Assembly: GCF_900110755.1 (NCBI RefSeq)
Contig: NZ_FOFF01000001.1
Coordinates: 62,001-126,000 of the forward strand
Direction of reading: 5' to 3'
Length of the DNA: 64,000 bases
DNA from: Streptomyces sp. yr375
Lineage (GTDB): Bacteria; Actinomycetota; Actinomycetes; Streptomycetales; Streptomycetaceae
A program made the translations under genes and the position numbers. Position 1 is the first letter of the stretch. Each line of letters opens with the position of its first letter. Of the stretch, positions 18,480-27,297 are shown piece by piece. The notes beneath the pieces are model-generated. The model was not told the DNA's origin. It searched no databases and worked only from the letters and a program-made list of their open reading frames with translations.

Positions 18480-19265
18480 CTACGGTCTGACCAGGAGCTG
18501 GAAGTCGAAGGCGTAGCGGGACGCGCGGTAGATGTGCGTCCCGTACTCGACCGGGCGGCCGGTGTCGTCGTAGGCCGTGCGCTGCATGGTCAGCAGGGCC
18601 GCCCCCTCCCGCTCGGTGAGGAGGGCGGCCTCGTCGGCGGTGGCGGAGCGGGCGCCGATGGTCTGGCGGGCGCTGTGCAGGGTGATGCCCGCCGAGCGCA
18701 GCAGCCGGTACAGGCCGGTCGACTCCAGGCGGTCCGTGTCGAGGTCCAGGAGGGCCGGCGGCAGGTAGTTGCACAGGAACGCCACCGGCTGTCCGTGGGT
18801 GGCGCGCAGCCGCTCCAGGAGCGTGACCTCGCTGCCCTCCGCGATGCCGAGCGCGGCGGCCACGTCGGCGGTCGCCGGGACGCGTTCGTTGCGTACGACG
18901 TGGGTGGTGGGCCCCTGTCCGGCCGCCTCCAGGTCGTCGTAGAGGCTGGAGAGTTCCAGCGGCCGCTTCACCTGGCTGTGCACGACCTGGGTGCCGACTC
19001 CCCGGCGTCGTACCAGCAGGCCCTTGTCGACCAGGGACTGGATGGCCTGGCGGACCGTCGGGCGGGACAGGCCCAGGCGGGTCGACAGGTCGATCTCGTT
19101 GCCCAGCAGGTTGCCCGGGGCGAGCGCGCCGTGTTCGATCGCCGCCTCCAGTTGCTGGGCGAGCTGGTAGTAGAGCGGCACCGGGCTGGTGCGGTCCAGC
19201 GCGAAATGCAGCGCGTCGAGCGCGGAGCCGGGCACGGCACGGGAACGGTCGCCGGTCTTCGCCAT
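18480..19265 (-). CDS. GntR-family regulator, HutC/UTRA type
   Basis: 261 aa. An N-terminal winged HTH (LSTRLGLSRPTVRQAIQSLV, near residues 60-80) is followed by a UTRA effector domain ending FDFQLLVRP. ATG at 19265 is preceded by GAGGAGGTG. It is divergent from the ABC permease across about 320 bases containing paired inverted repeats. HutC-type proteins usually sense a sugar phosphate or catabolic intermediate, so this one is a good candidate for the repressor of the transporter/isomerase operon. Confidence 0.88.
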   Translation of the reverse strand: MAKTGDRSRAVPGSALDALHFALDRTSPVPLYYQLAQQLEAAIEHGALAPGNLLGNEIDLSTRLGLSRPTVRQAIQSLVDKGLLVRRRGVGTQVVHSQVKRPLELSSLYDDLEAAGQGPTTHVVRNERVPATADVAAALGIAEGSEVTLLERLRATHGQPVAFLCNYLPPALLDLDTDRLESTGLYRLLRSAGITLHSARQTIGARSATADEAALLTEREGAALLTMQRTAYDDTGRPVEYGTHIYRASRYAFDFQLLVRP

Positions 19266-19587
19266 CGGGGCACCTCCTCGGTGGGTTGGGGTGGGGTACA
19301 CCCGGTCGTCTGGGGTAGCAGAGGGTTGATCGTCTCCCAGGTGTAGGTCCCGGGGGCTCCGATGTCAAGGCTTTGTTCTTACATTCTGACCTACTTGCGA
19401 GAGGATGTCTTAACAAAGCGTGGGCGCTGGTGTGGGCGCTGGTAGGCGTGGTGATGGAGGTGGTGGTCTCGTTCAGGAAAGTCGCGGAGCTGGCTCCGTG
19501 GCCCCAATCTGAGTAGAAACGGCCCCCGTCTCGGCCATGGCCGCGACGGCAAGAATCGTCCGCCCCGAAGGGCACCAGGTGATGATC
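19266..19587. promoter_or_regulatory. Divergent control region, GntR / ABC transporter
   Basis: 322 bases without a gene. It is AT-richer in the middle. GCTTTGTT (19370-19377) and AACAAAGC (19412-19419) are exact inverted repeats. The slightly longer pattern TGTTnnnnCAT ... ATGnnnnAACA suggests two arms of a GntR-type operator set between the divergent promoters. An ATG at 19537 could extend the permease but has no RBS. Nothing else is recognised. Confidence 0.5.
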
Positions 19588-20658
19588 ATGACCCACCCTG
19601 CCGAGCCGGCGGTGACCCCGCCACCGGCGCCGCGCCGCGAGGAGAGTGACGGCCGGACCACGGAACGCCCCCTGGCTCTACGGTTGTTGGCGCGCCCCGA
19701 GGTGGGGGTGTTCCTGGGCGCCGTCGCGGTGTACGTGTTCTTCCTGATCGCCGCGCCGCCGGTGCGGGACGGCAGCTCGATGGCCAACGTCCTGTATCAG
19801 TCGTCGACGATCGGGATCATGGCCCTGCCGGTGGCGCTGCTGATGATCGGCGGCGAGTTCGACCTCTCGGCCGGTGTCGCCGTCATCACCTCGGCGCTCA
19901 CCGCGAGCATGCTCAGCTACCAACTGACCACGAACGTCTGGGTCGGTGTGCTCGTCGCGCTCCTGGTGTCCCTCGCCATCGGCTTCTTCAACGGCTGGAT
20001 GGTGGTCAAGACCGGGCTGCCGAGCTTCCTGGTCACCCTGGGCACCTTCCTGATCCTGCAAGGCGTCAACCTCGCGGTGACCAAGCTGATCACCGGCAAC
20101 GTGGCGACCGACGACATCAGCGACATGGACGGCTTCGGCCAGGCCAGGAAGGTCTTCGCCTCGTCCTTCGGCGTCGGCGGCGTCCAGGTGAAGATCACCA
20201 TCGTGTACTGGCTGGTCTTCGCCGCCATCGCCACCTGGGTCCTGATCCGCACGAAGTTCGGCAACTGGATCTTCGCGGTCGGCGGCAACAAGGAGTCCGC
20301 GCGGGCCGTCGGTGTGCCCGTGACGTTCACCAAGATCTCACTGTTCATGCTGGTCGGCTTCGGCGCCTGGTTCGTCGGCATGCACCAGCTCTTCACGTTC
20401 AACACCGTGCAGTCCGGTGAGGGCGTCGGCCAGGAGCTGATCTACATCGCGGCGGCCGTCATCGGCGGCTGTCTGCTCACCGGCGGCGCCGGTTCCGCGA
20501 TCGGCCCGGTCTTCGGCGCGTTCATGTTCGGCATGGTGCAGCAGGGCATCGTCTACGCCGGCTGGAACCCCGACTGGTTCAAGGCGTTCCTCGGCGTGAT
20601 GCTGCTCGGGGCCGTCCTGATCAATCTGTGGGTCGGCCGCACGGCCACCCGGAGGTGA
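19588..20658 (+). CDS. ABC transporter permease (ribose/inositol-type, CUT2)
   Basis: About 356 aa, 8-10 transmembrane segments. The family signatures ALPVALLMIGGEFDLSAG (near residue 85) and GGCLLTGGAGSAIGPVFGAF place it with RbsC/FrcC/IatP-type permeases. ATGs at 19582 and 19588 are close together behind CAGGT; 19588 is slightly better spaced. The ATPase gene follows after six bases, behind GGAGGTGA. No substrate-binding protein gene is adjacent, so the lipoprotein partner must be encoded elsewhere. The sugar is unknown; inositol-like compounds fit the neighbours. Confidence 0.9.
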   Translation: MTHPAEPAVTPPPAPRREESDGRTTERPLALRLLARPEVGVFLGAVAVYVFFLIAAPPVRDGSSMANVLYQSSTIGIMALPVALLMIGGEFDLSAGVAVITSALTASMLSYQLTTNVWVGVLVALLVSLAIGFFNGWMVVKTGLPSFLVTLGTFLILQGVNLAVTKLITGNVATDDISDMDGFGQARKVFASSFGVGGVQVKITIVYWLVFAAIATWVLIRTKFGNWIFAVGGNKESARAVGVPVTFTKISLFMLVGFGAWFVGMHQLFTFNTVQSGEGVGQELIYIAAAVIGGCLLTGGAGSAIGPVFGAFMFGMVQQGIVYAGWNPDWFKAFLGVMLLGAVLINLWVGRTATRR

Positions 20659-20664
20659 CCTCGC

Positions 20665-21588
20665 ATGACCACCAGCAACGGAAGTGGAAGCGGAACGCAC
20701 GGCGCGATCCTCACCGACACCGTCCCCGAGGGCGGCGGCCGGGTCCTCGTCGAACTGCGCAACGCCGGAAAGTCCTACGGCAACATCCGCGCCCTGCACG
20801 GTGTGACCCTCGCGGTCCACCCCGGCAAGGTGACCTGCGTCCTCGGCGACAACGGCGCGGGCAAGTCCACCCTGATCAAGATCATCTCCGGGCTGCACCA
20901 GCACACCGAGGGCGAGTTCCTCGTCGACGGCGAACCGGTGCACTTCACCACCCCGCGCCAGGCCCTCGACAAGGGCATCGCCACCGTCTACCAGGACCTG
21001 GCGACCGTCCCACTGATGCCCGTCTGGCGGAACTTCTTCCTCGGCTCCGAGCTCACCAAGGGCCCCTGGCCCGTGCACCGTCTCGACATCGAGAAGATGA
21101 AGAAGACGGCCGACGACGAGCTGCGCAACATGGGCATCATCCTCGACGACCTCGACCAGCCCATCGGCACGCTGTCGGGCGGCCAGCGCCAGTGTGTGGC
21201 CATCGCCCGCGCCGTCCACTTCGGCGCCCGCGTCCTCATCCTGGACGAGCCCACCGCCGCCCTCGGCGTCAAGCAGTCCGGCGTGGTCCTGAAGTACATT
21301 GCCGCCGCCCGCGACCGCGGCCTCGGCGTCATCTTCATCACCCACAACCCCCACCACGCCTACATGGTCGGCGACCACTTCAGCGTCCTGCGCCTCGGCA
21401 CCATGGAGTTGAGCGCCGACCGCAGCGAGGTCACCCTCGAGGAACTCACCAACCACATGGCCGGCGGTACCGAACTCGCGGCCCTCAAGCACGAGTTGGC
21501 CCAGGTGCGGGGCGTGGACGTCGAGGAGCTCCCGGAGGAGAAGGACCTCACCGCCCCGGTGGCGGACCCGACCGAGGGGACGCCCTGA
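20665..21588 (+). CDS. ABC transporter ATP-binding protein (single-domain, FrcA-like)
   Basis: 307 aa with one nucleotide-binding domain: Walker [10 protein letters not shown] (near residue 66), Q-loop VYQDLATV, signature LSGGQRQ, Walker [11 protein letters not shown] and H-loop ITHNPHHA. Most CUT2 sugar importers use a tandem double-ATPase (RbsA). The single-domain form, with a charged C-terminal tail of about 50 residues, is characteristic of the FrcA group. ATG follows GGAGGTGACCTCGC. The stop is one base before the isomerase ATG. Confidence 0.92.
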   Translation: MTTSNGSGSGTHGAILTDTVPEGGGRVLVELRNAGKSYGNIRALHGVTLAVHPGKVTCVLGDNGAGKSTLIKIISGLHQHTEGEFLVDGEPVHFTTPRQALDKGIATVYQDLATVPLMPVWRNFFLGSELTKGPWPVHRLDIEKMKKTADDELRNMGIILDDLDQPIGTLSGGQRQCVAIARAVHFGARVLILDEPTAALGVKQSGVVLKYIAAARDRGLGVIFITHNPHHAYMVGDHFSVLRLGTMELSADRSEVTLEELTNHMAGGTELAALKHELAQVRGVDVEELPEEKDLTAPVADPTEGTP

Positions 21589-21589
21589 C

Positions 21590-22492
21590 ATGGCGAACGC
21601 CCTCGACCGCATCCGCGTCGGCTCGGCCCCCGACTCCTGGGGCGTGTGGTTCCCGGACGACCCCCGGCAGGTGCCCTGGGGACGCTTCCTGGACGAGGTC
21701 GCCGAGGCCGGCTACTCCTGGATCGAACTCGGCCCCTACGGCTATCTGCCGACCGACCCGGCCCGGCTCACCGACGAGGTCGCCAGACGGGGGCTGAGCG
21801 TCTCGGCGGGCACGGTCTTCACCGGACTGCACCGCGGCCCGTCCGTCTGGGAGTCCACCTGGGCGCACGTCAGTGAAGTGGCCGCGCTCACCCAGGCGAT
21901 GGGCGCCCGGCACCTCGTCGTCATCCCGGCCTTCTGGCGGGACGACAAGACGGCCGAGCTCCTGGAGCCGCCGGAGCTGACGGGCAGTCAGTGGGCCCAT
22001 CTCACCAAGGGGATGGAGCGGCTCGGCCACGAGGTGCAGGAGACGTACGGCCTGGATCTCGTCGTCCATCCGCACGCCGACACGCACCTCGACACCGAGC
22101 AGCACGTCGAGCGCTTCCTCGACTCCACCGACAGCGAACTGGTCAACCTCTGCCTGGACACCGGCCATTACGCCTACTGTGGCGGCGACAGCGTCCAGTT
22201 GATCGAGACCTACGGCGAACGCATCGGCTACCTCCACCTCAAACAGGTCGACCCGGAGATCCTCGCCGACGTCCTGCGGGACGAAGTGCCGTTCGGTCCC
22301 GCCGTCGAGCGCGGGGTGATGTGCGAACCACCGTCCGGTGTACCGGAGTTGGAGCCCGTCCTCGTCGCGGCGCAGCGGCTGGGCGTCGAACTGTTCGCGA
22401 TCGTCGAGCAGGACATGTACCCGTGCGAGCCGGACGCGCCGCTGGCCATCGCGATCCGCACCCGGAAGTTCCTGCGCTCCTGCGGGGCGTGA
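21590..22492 (+). CDS. Sugar-phosphate isomerase/epimerase family protein (IolE/IolI-like TIM barrel)
   Basis: 300 aa AP-endonuclease-2-fold protein. GSAPDSWGVWFPDDP at the N-terminus, a central VVHPHADTHLDT, NLCLDTGHYAYCGGD and the C-terminal FAIVEQDMYP carry the Glu/Asp/His metal ligands of IolE (2-keto-myo-inositol dehydratase) and IolI. Resemblance to IolE is good, but other inosose or sugar isomerases share the motifs. It is directly downstream of the ABC ATPase and coupled to it, so the transporter and this enzyme probably act on the same cyclitol or sugar. Confidence 0.85.
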   Translation: MANALDRIRVGSAPDSWGVWFPDDPRQVPWGRFLDEVAEAGYSWIELGPYGYLPTDPARLTDEVARRGLSVSAGTVFTGLHRGPSVWESTWAHVSEVAALTQAMGARHLVVIPAFWRDDKTAELLEPPELTGSQWAHLTKGMERLGHEVQETYGLDLVVHPHADTHLDTEQHVERFLDSTDSELVNLCLDTGHYAYCGGDSVQLIETYGERIGYLHLKQVDPEILADVLRDEVPFGPAVERGVMCEPPSGVPELEPVLVAAQRLGVELFAIVEQDMYPCEPDAPLAIAIRTRKFLRSCGA

Positions 22493-22684
22493 CGCGAGCG
22501 GACCACGGCACGGGGCAGGTCCGGCAACGCCCGCGCATGTCATACGGGCCGTTCGTGCCGTTCGTGCCGACAGGCGGGGGCGTGCGGGCACTTCTATCCT
22601 GGTGCTGATGGGCCGCATGCGGCCCGTGCCCACTGGTGCGGCTGTGGCACTGCGGCGTCAACCTCCTCATGCGGGAGAAGGCCC

Positions 22685-23953
22685 ATGACACACCCGTACA
22701 CGCGCGTGCGCAGGGCGATCGTCGTCGCCACCGCGGTGGGGGCGCTGGTGGTGCCGATCGCGGGCGGCGCGGCGACGGCGCTGCCGTCCTCGGCCGCCGC
22801 CCCCACCCCCACCGCCACCGAACCACCCTCCCCGCCGTCCTCGTCGTCCTCGGCCGCGGGCGGCGTCGTCGAACTCACCCCCGCCGTGCAGCAGCAGGTC
22901 GACGCGGCCGTACAACGGGTCATGAAGCAGGCGAGCATCCCCGGTGTGACCGTCGGCATCTGGACGCCCGACCAGGGCCAGTACGTGAAGTCCTTCGGCG
23001 TCCGCGACAAGAGCACCGGCCAGCCGATGGACCCCGGCCTCTACATGCGGATCGGCAGCGAGACCAAGACGTTCACCGTCACCGCGCTGCTGGAACTCGT
23101 CGACCAGGGAAAGATCGGCCTTGACGACACCATCGGCAAGTACATCGACGGCGTACCGAACGGCGACAAGATCACCCTGCGGCAACTGGCCGGTATGCGC
23201 AGCGGGTTGTTCAACTACTCGGCGGACGAGGACTTCTACAAGGCGCTGACCTCCGACCCGCAGCGGCCGTTCACCCCGCAGGAACTGCTCGGCTACTCCT
23301 TCAAGCATCCCGTGCTGTTCCCGCCGGGCGAGAAGTTCTACTACTGCAACACCAACCTGATCCTGCTCGGTCTGGTGGTGGAGAAGATCAGCGGCCAGAA
23401 GCTCGGGGAGTTCATCCAGCAGCACATCCTGGACCGGGCCGGCATGGCGCACACCCTCTTCCCGACCGGCAACGAGTTCCCGACGCCGCACTCCCAGGGC
23501 TACACCGACCAGACCGCCACCGGGAAGGTCGAGGACTCGGCCGACTGGAACCCCTCCTGGGGCTGGGCGGCCGGCGCGATGATCTCGCAGCTCCAGGATC
23601 TGCGGACCTGGGCGCGCACGGTGGCCACGGGTGTCCTGCCCAACGGTGAGAGGCTGATCAGCCCGGCCACGCAGAGGCAGCGGCTGATCACTCCGCCGAC
23701 TCCGATACCGGGCGCCGGGTACGGGCTCGGCATCTTCAACGTGCAGGGCTGGATCGGCCACAACGGCTCGCTGCCGGGCTACGAGTCGCTGACCATCTAC
23801 CTGCCGTCGGCGCGGGCGACGCTCGTCGTGGTGCTCAACACCGACATCAACTACAAGAACCAGGAGCCGAGCACCCTGTTCGGCGACGCGATCACGACGA
23901 TCATCTCCCCGAACCACGTCTTCAACCTGCCGGCGGAACCGGCGGCGCGGTGA
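22685..23953 (+). CDS. Secreted serine hydrolase, beta-lactamase/DD-peptidase (S12) family
   Basis: 422 aa. A signal peptide of about 36 residues is followed by a Pro/Thr/Ser-rich linker and a beta-lactamase-like domain from about residue 62. The catalytic motifs are intact: S125-E-T-K128 (SxxK), Y-C-N in FYYCNTNL (YxN) and H-N-G in GHNGSLPGY (HxG). It is probably an extracellular D-alanyl-D-alanine carboxypeptidase or esterase. It is a distant paralogue of the inactive protein at 49975. It is monocistronic, with a strong hairpin after it. Confidence 0.88.
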   Translation: MTHPYTRVRRAIVVATAVGALVVPIAGGAATALPSSAAAPTPTATEPPSPPSSSSSAAGGVVELTPAVQQQVDAAVQRVMKQASIPGVTVGIWTPDQGQYVKSFGVRDKSTGQPMDPGLYMRIGSETKTFTVTALLELVDQGKIGLDDTIGKYIDGVPNGDKITLRQLAGMRSGLFNYSADEDFYKALTSDPQRPFTPQELLGYSFKHPVLFPPGEKFYYCNTNLILLGLVVEKISGQKLGEFIQQHILDRAGMAHTLFPTGNEFPTPHSQGYTDQTATGKVEDSADWNPSWGWAAGAMISQLQDLRTWARTVATGVLPNGERLISPATQRQRLITPPTPIPGAGYGLGIFNVQGWIGHNGSLPGYESLTIYLPSARATLVVVLNTDINYKNQEPSTLFGDAITTIISPNHVFNLPAEPAAR

Positions 23954-24009
23954 GCCACGGCGAGTGAGCGCGGAGGGCCGGTGCGAGCGGAGGGCCGGTG
24001 CGAGCGGAG

Positions 24010-24043
24010 AAGGGCGACCGGGACCATGTTCCCGGTCGCCCTT
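24010..24043. terminator. Bidirectional hairpin terminator
   Basis: Perfect 14-bp arms (AAGGGCGACCGGGA and its complement) around a six-base loop lie between the S12 hydrolase (plus) and the convergent Gfo/Idh gene (minus). It is preceded by two copies of a 17-bp direct repeat. Confidence 0.8.
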
Positions 24044-24069
24044 CCCGCGTCCTCGGCCTCGGCCTCCCC

Positions 24070-25074
24070 TCAGGAGACGCGGACCTCGGCGATCGTCACC
24101 GGCCGGTGCTCGTGCAGGGACACCGTGCAGGCGTCCGCGATCCAGCCCGCCTCCAGGGCGTCCTCGACCGTGCAGGGCGAGGGCCGGCTGCCGGCCACGA
24201 CCTCGGTGAACGCGGTGAGTTCGGCGCGGTAGGCGGCGGCGAAGCGGTCCATGAAGAAGTCGTGCGGGGTGCCGGCCGGGAAGGTCACCCCGGGCTCCAC
24301 CGAGCGCAGCGGCAGCTTGTCCTCCAGGCCCACGGCGATCGAGTCCGTGAAGCCGTGGATCTCCATGCGGACGTCGTAACCCCGGGCGTTGTGGCGGGAG
24401 TTGGAGACCACCGCGATCGTGCCGTCGTCGAGGGTGAGGATCGCGCCGGTGGTGTCGGCGTCGCCCGCGTCCTTGATGTAGTCGGCGCCCCGGTTGCCGC
24501 CGACCGCGTACACCTCGGTCACCTCGCGGCCCGTCACCCAGCGGATGATGTCGAAGTCGTGCACGGAACAGTCCCGGAAGATGCCCCCGGAGGCGGCGAT
24601 GTACCCGGCCGGCGGCGGGGCCGGGTCCAGCGTGGTCGAGCGGACCGTGTGCAGCTTGCCCAGCTCACCGGCCTGGACGGCGGCCCGCGCGGCCACGAAA
24701 CCCGCGTCGAAGCGCCGGTTGTAGCCGATCTGGATGGGGACCGCGCTGCCCTGGACGGCCTTGAGCACCGCGACGCCCTCGGCCATCGTCTTCGCGACGG
24801 GCTTCTCGCAGAAGACGGGGATGCCCGCCTCGACGGCGGCCAGGATCAGACCCGGGTGGGCGTCGGTCGCGGCGGCGACCACGACCCCGTCCACACCGGC
24901 GTCCAGTACGGCTTCGGGGGAGTCCGCGACCTCGGCGCCGAACCGCTCGGCCGCCTTCTTGGCGGCCTCCGCGAACGGGTCGGCCAGGACGAGCGACTCG
25001 ACGGCGTCGAGTCCGGAGAGGGTCTCGGCGTGGAACGCGCCGATGCGGCCGAGGCCGAGGATTCCGATGCGCAT
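24070..25074 (-). CDS. Gfo/Idh/MocA-family oxidoreductase, inositol 2-dehydrogenase-like
   Basis: 334 aa. The NAD-binding GILGLGRIGAFHAETL at the N-terminus, the dinucleotide-domain EKPVAKT (near residue 92) and the catalytic-region SVHDFDIIRWVTG (Asp/His pair) match IolG-type inositol/scyllo-inositol or deoxy-sugar dehydrogenases. ATG at 25074. SDR and dioxygenase genes lie upstream on the same strand, and the IolE-like isomerase is 1.6 kb away. IolG oxidises myo-inositol to the inosose that IolE dehydrates, so together they would form the first two steps of inositol catabolism. Confidence 0.88.
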   Translation of the reverse strand: MRIGILGLGRIGAFHAETLSGLDAVESLVLADPFAEAAKKAAERFGAEVADSPEAVLDAGVDGVVVAAATDAHPGLILAAVEAGIPVFCEKPVAKTMAEGVAVLKAVQGSAVPIQIGYNRRFDAGFVAARAAVQAGELGKLHTVRSTTLDPAPPPAGYIAASGGIFRDCSVHDFDIIRWVTGREVTEVYAVGGNRGADYIKDAGDADTTGAILTLDDGTIAVVSNSRHNARGYDVRMEIHGFTDSIAVGLEDKLPLRSVEPGVTFPAGTPHDFFMDRFAAAYRAELTAFTEVVAGSRPSPCTVEDALEAGWIADACTVSLHEHRPVTIAEVRVS

Positions 25075-25171
25075 GTGCTTGGCTGCTTCCCTGAGATGAG
25101 AGTGGTGTGTGGTCCGTCGTCGGGGCTCGGCCCCGGGCCCCGATCGCCGGACGGGTCGGGCTGAGGAGGCC

Positions 25172-25948
25172 TCAGTCCATCCCGCCCAGCACGTTCTGGT
25201 CCCAGTCGATCACCGAACCGGTGACCACGCCCGAGCGCTCGGACAGCAGGAAGACCACGAAGTCGGCGATCTCGTCCGGCTGGCCCAGCTTGCCCATCGG
25301 CAGTCGGGCCGCCGCCTGCTCGCGCCAGTCGTCCCCGGCGTCGTGGAACGTCTTCTGCGTCGCGTCCTCGCCCTCGGTGGCCGTCCAGCCGATGTTCAGG
25401 CCGTTGATCCGCACCCGGTCGAAGCGGTGGGCGTGCGCCGCGTTGCGGGTCAGCCCGACCAGGCCGGCCTTCGACGCGACGTACGGCGCGAGGAACGGCT
25501 GACCGCCGTGCGCCGAGGTGGTGATGATGTTGACGATCGTGCCGGGCGCCTCGCGGGCCAGCATGTCCGCCACCGCCGCCTGCATGGCGAAGAACGGGGC
25601 CTTGAGGTTGATCGCGATGTGCTCGTCGAACAGCTCGGGCGTGGTGTCCAGGAGCGTGCCCCGGGACGTCAGCCCCGCCGAGTTGACCAGGCAGTCGACC
25701 CGCCCGTACGCGGCGACCGTCTCGGCCACCGACGCCTTCGCCTGCGCGGCGTCCGAGAGGTCGGCCCGGACGAAGAGCGCCTTGCCGCCCGCCGCCGTCA
25801 GCTCCGCCACCAGCGCCTCGCCCGGCTCCGGCCGCCGTCCGGTGACGGCGACGAGCGCGCCCTCACGGACCGCCGCCCGCGCGATGGCCGCGCCCACCCC
25901 CTGGCTGCCGCCGTTGACGAGGACGACCTTGTCGTCGAGAAGTCCCAT
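25172..25948 (-). CDS. Short-chain dehydrogenase/reductase
   Basis: 258 aa. The glycine-rich NGGSQGVGAA, the NSAGLTSRG motif and the catalytic Tyr-x-x-x-Lys in YVASKAG are present. The usual catalytic Ser region reads NIITTSAHGG. C-terminal sugar/polyol-type SDR with no membrane segments. It lies 15 bases downstream of the dioxygenase gene and 97 bases upstream of the Gfo/Idh gene, all on the minus strand, so it is part of a three-gene carbohydrate unit. Substrate unassigned: a sugar or cyclitol alcohol is inferred. Confidence 0.86.
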   Translation of the reverse strand: MGLLDDKVVLVNGGSQGVGAAIARAAVREGALVAVTGRRPEPGEALVAELTAAGGKALFVRADLSDAAQAKASVAETVAAYGRVDCLVNSAGLTSRGTLLDTTPELFDEHIAINLKAPFFAMQAAVADMLAREAPGTIVNIITTSAHGGQPFLAPYVASKAGLVGLTRNAAHAHRFDRVRINGLNIGWTATEGEDATQKTFHDAGDDWREQAAARLPMGKLGQPDEIADFVVFLLSERSGVVTGSVIDWDQNVLGGMD

Positions 25949-25963
25949 GTGCGGTGGATCCTT

Positions 25964-27151
25964 TCAGCTCATGCGCCGCTCGGCGCCGACCCGCAGCTCG
26001 TCCCGGAGTGCCTGCGGGGTCCACTCCTCGTGCAGCGCCCGCCGTACGACGTCCGCCTGGGTGGCCGGGGCCAGACCGCCGACCGGCGGGTCGTTGTCGA
26101 GGTTGGTGGGGAAGGGGTAGCCCTCGGCGCTCGCGGCCACGACCCGCTCCAGCCACTCCTGGCCCACGCCCTGCGCCCGCCGCTTCAGCAGCACGGGGAA
26201 GACCGCGTTCGCGACCGCCTCGCGGTCCACGGTCTCCATCGCGCGCCCGAAGGCCGAGGACACCTGGAGCAGGTTGGCCGTGCGGCGTACGTCGGCGGTG
26301 CGGTTGGTGCCGGCGGCGTGGAAGACGGCCGGGTTGAAGAAGGCCGCGTCGCCCTTCGCCAAGGCGAGTTGGACGTGGTGCTGCTCGAAGTACGCCCGGA
26401 ACTGCGGCAGTCGCCACGCCAGATAGCCGGGCTCGTACCCTTGCGAGTACGGCAGGTACAGCGTGGGGCCGGACTCCACCGGCATGTCGCAGTGCGCCAC
26501 CGCGCCCTGGAGCGTGAGCACCGGGGAGAGGCGGTGAACGTGCGCCGGATAGGCGGCGGCCGCGTCGTTGGAGAGGAACCCGAGGTGGTAGTCGCGGTGC
26601 GGACTCTGCGCCGCGCCGCCCGGGTTGACCACGTTGACCTGCGAGGTCACCTGGTAGCCGGGGCCCAGCCAGGCCCGCGAGACCAGCGCCAGGACGTCGT
26701 TGGCGTAGTAGTCGGCGAACGCCTCCGGGTCGTACAGGGCGGCCTTCTCGAGGGCGTTCCAGACGCGGTCGTTGGCGCCCGGCTTCGCGAAGTGGTCGCC
26801 GGCGGTCGCACCCGAGGCGTGCTGCTCGGCGATGAGCGCGTCGAAGACGGCGGTGGCCCGGTCGACGACCGCCGCAGCGGGGAAGGCGCCCCGGAAGACG
26901 ACGACGCCGGGACCGTCGGTCAGGGCCCGCACCAGCTCGGCGGGGACGGGCGAGTCCGCACGGTCCGCTCCGGCGGCGCGCAGCCGCTCGCTGTCGTAGA
27001 CGAGGACGTTCCCCTCCACCGCGGCGGCGTGCGGGAAGTCGGCGAGGTCGGTCTCGCGCTCGACGAGGGAGCGGAAGGCGTCGAGGTCGCAGTCCTGCTC
27101 GGACAGCCAGGAGCGGTCCCCGGCACGGCCTGGCGCGGGAGGGAAGGACAT
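25964..27151 (-). CDS. Phytanoyl-CoA dioxygenase (PhyH) family Fe(II)/2-oxoglutarate oxygenase
   Basis: 395 aa. The iron-binding HxD sits in SPHRDYHLG and the distal His in FNPAVFHAAGTNRT, followed by an arginine suited to 2-oxoglutarate binding. Such enzymes hydroxylate diverse small molecules, and several act on phosphonates or betaines. Placement first in an SDR-Gfo/Idh operon, opposite a LacI regulator, suggests it starts degradation of an ether-, methyl- or otherwise blocked carbohydrate by hydroxylation. ATG at 27151. A perfect palindrome lies in the 146-base divergent promoter. Confidence 0.85.
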   Translation of the reverse strand: MSFPPAPGRAGDRSWLSEQDCDLDAFRSLVERETDLADFPHAAAVEGNVLVYDSERLRAAGADRADSPVPAELVRALTDGPGVVVFRGAFPAAAVVDRATAVFDALIAEQHASGATAGDHFAKPGANDRVWNALEKAALYDPEAFADYYANDVLALVSRAWLGPGYQVTSQVNVVNPGGAAQSPHRDYHLGFLSNDAAAAYPAHVHRLSPVLTLQGAVAHCDMPVESGPTLYLPYSQGYEPGYLAWRLPQFRAYFEQHHVQLALAKGDAAFFNPAVFHAAGTNRTADVRRTANLLQVSSAFGRAMETVDREAVANAVFPVLLKRRAQGVGQEWLERVVAASAEGYPFPTNLDNDPPVGGLAPATQADVVRRALHEEWTPQALRDELRVGAERRMS

Positions 27152-27221
27152 CGTCGTCCCTTCGATGACTTCGATGACAAGGGCGGCTCGGCGCTGACAT
27201 GGTGGCTCAGCGCTGCCATTG

Positions 27222-27233
27222 TTGTCATGACAA
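27222..27233. promoter_or_regulatory. LacI operator candidate (perfect palindrome)
   Basis: TTGTCATGACAA is a 12-bp perfect palindrome between the divergent dioxygenase operon and LacI gene. A half-site ATGACAA occurs again at 27174-27180, nearer the dioxygenase start. Confidence 0.6.
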
Positions 27234-27297
27234 ACCCGTCGAACAACCAGCAGGCAGCCATCAAAAACCCCTCAGAGAGAAAACGTGGGAGCTTTCC

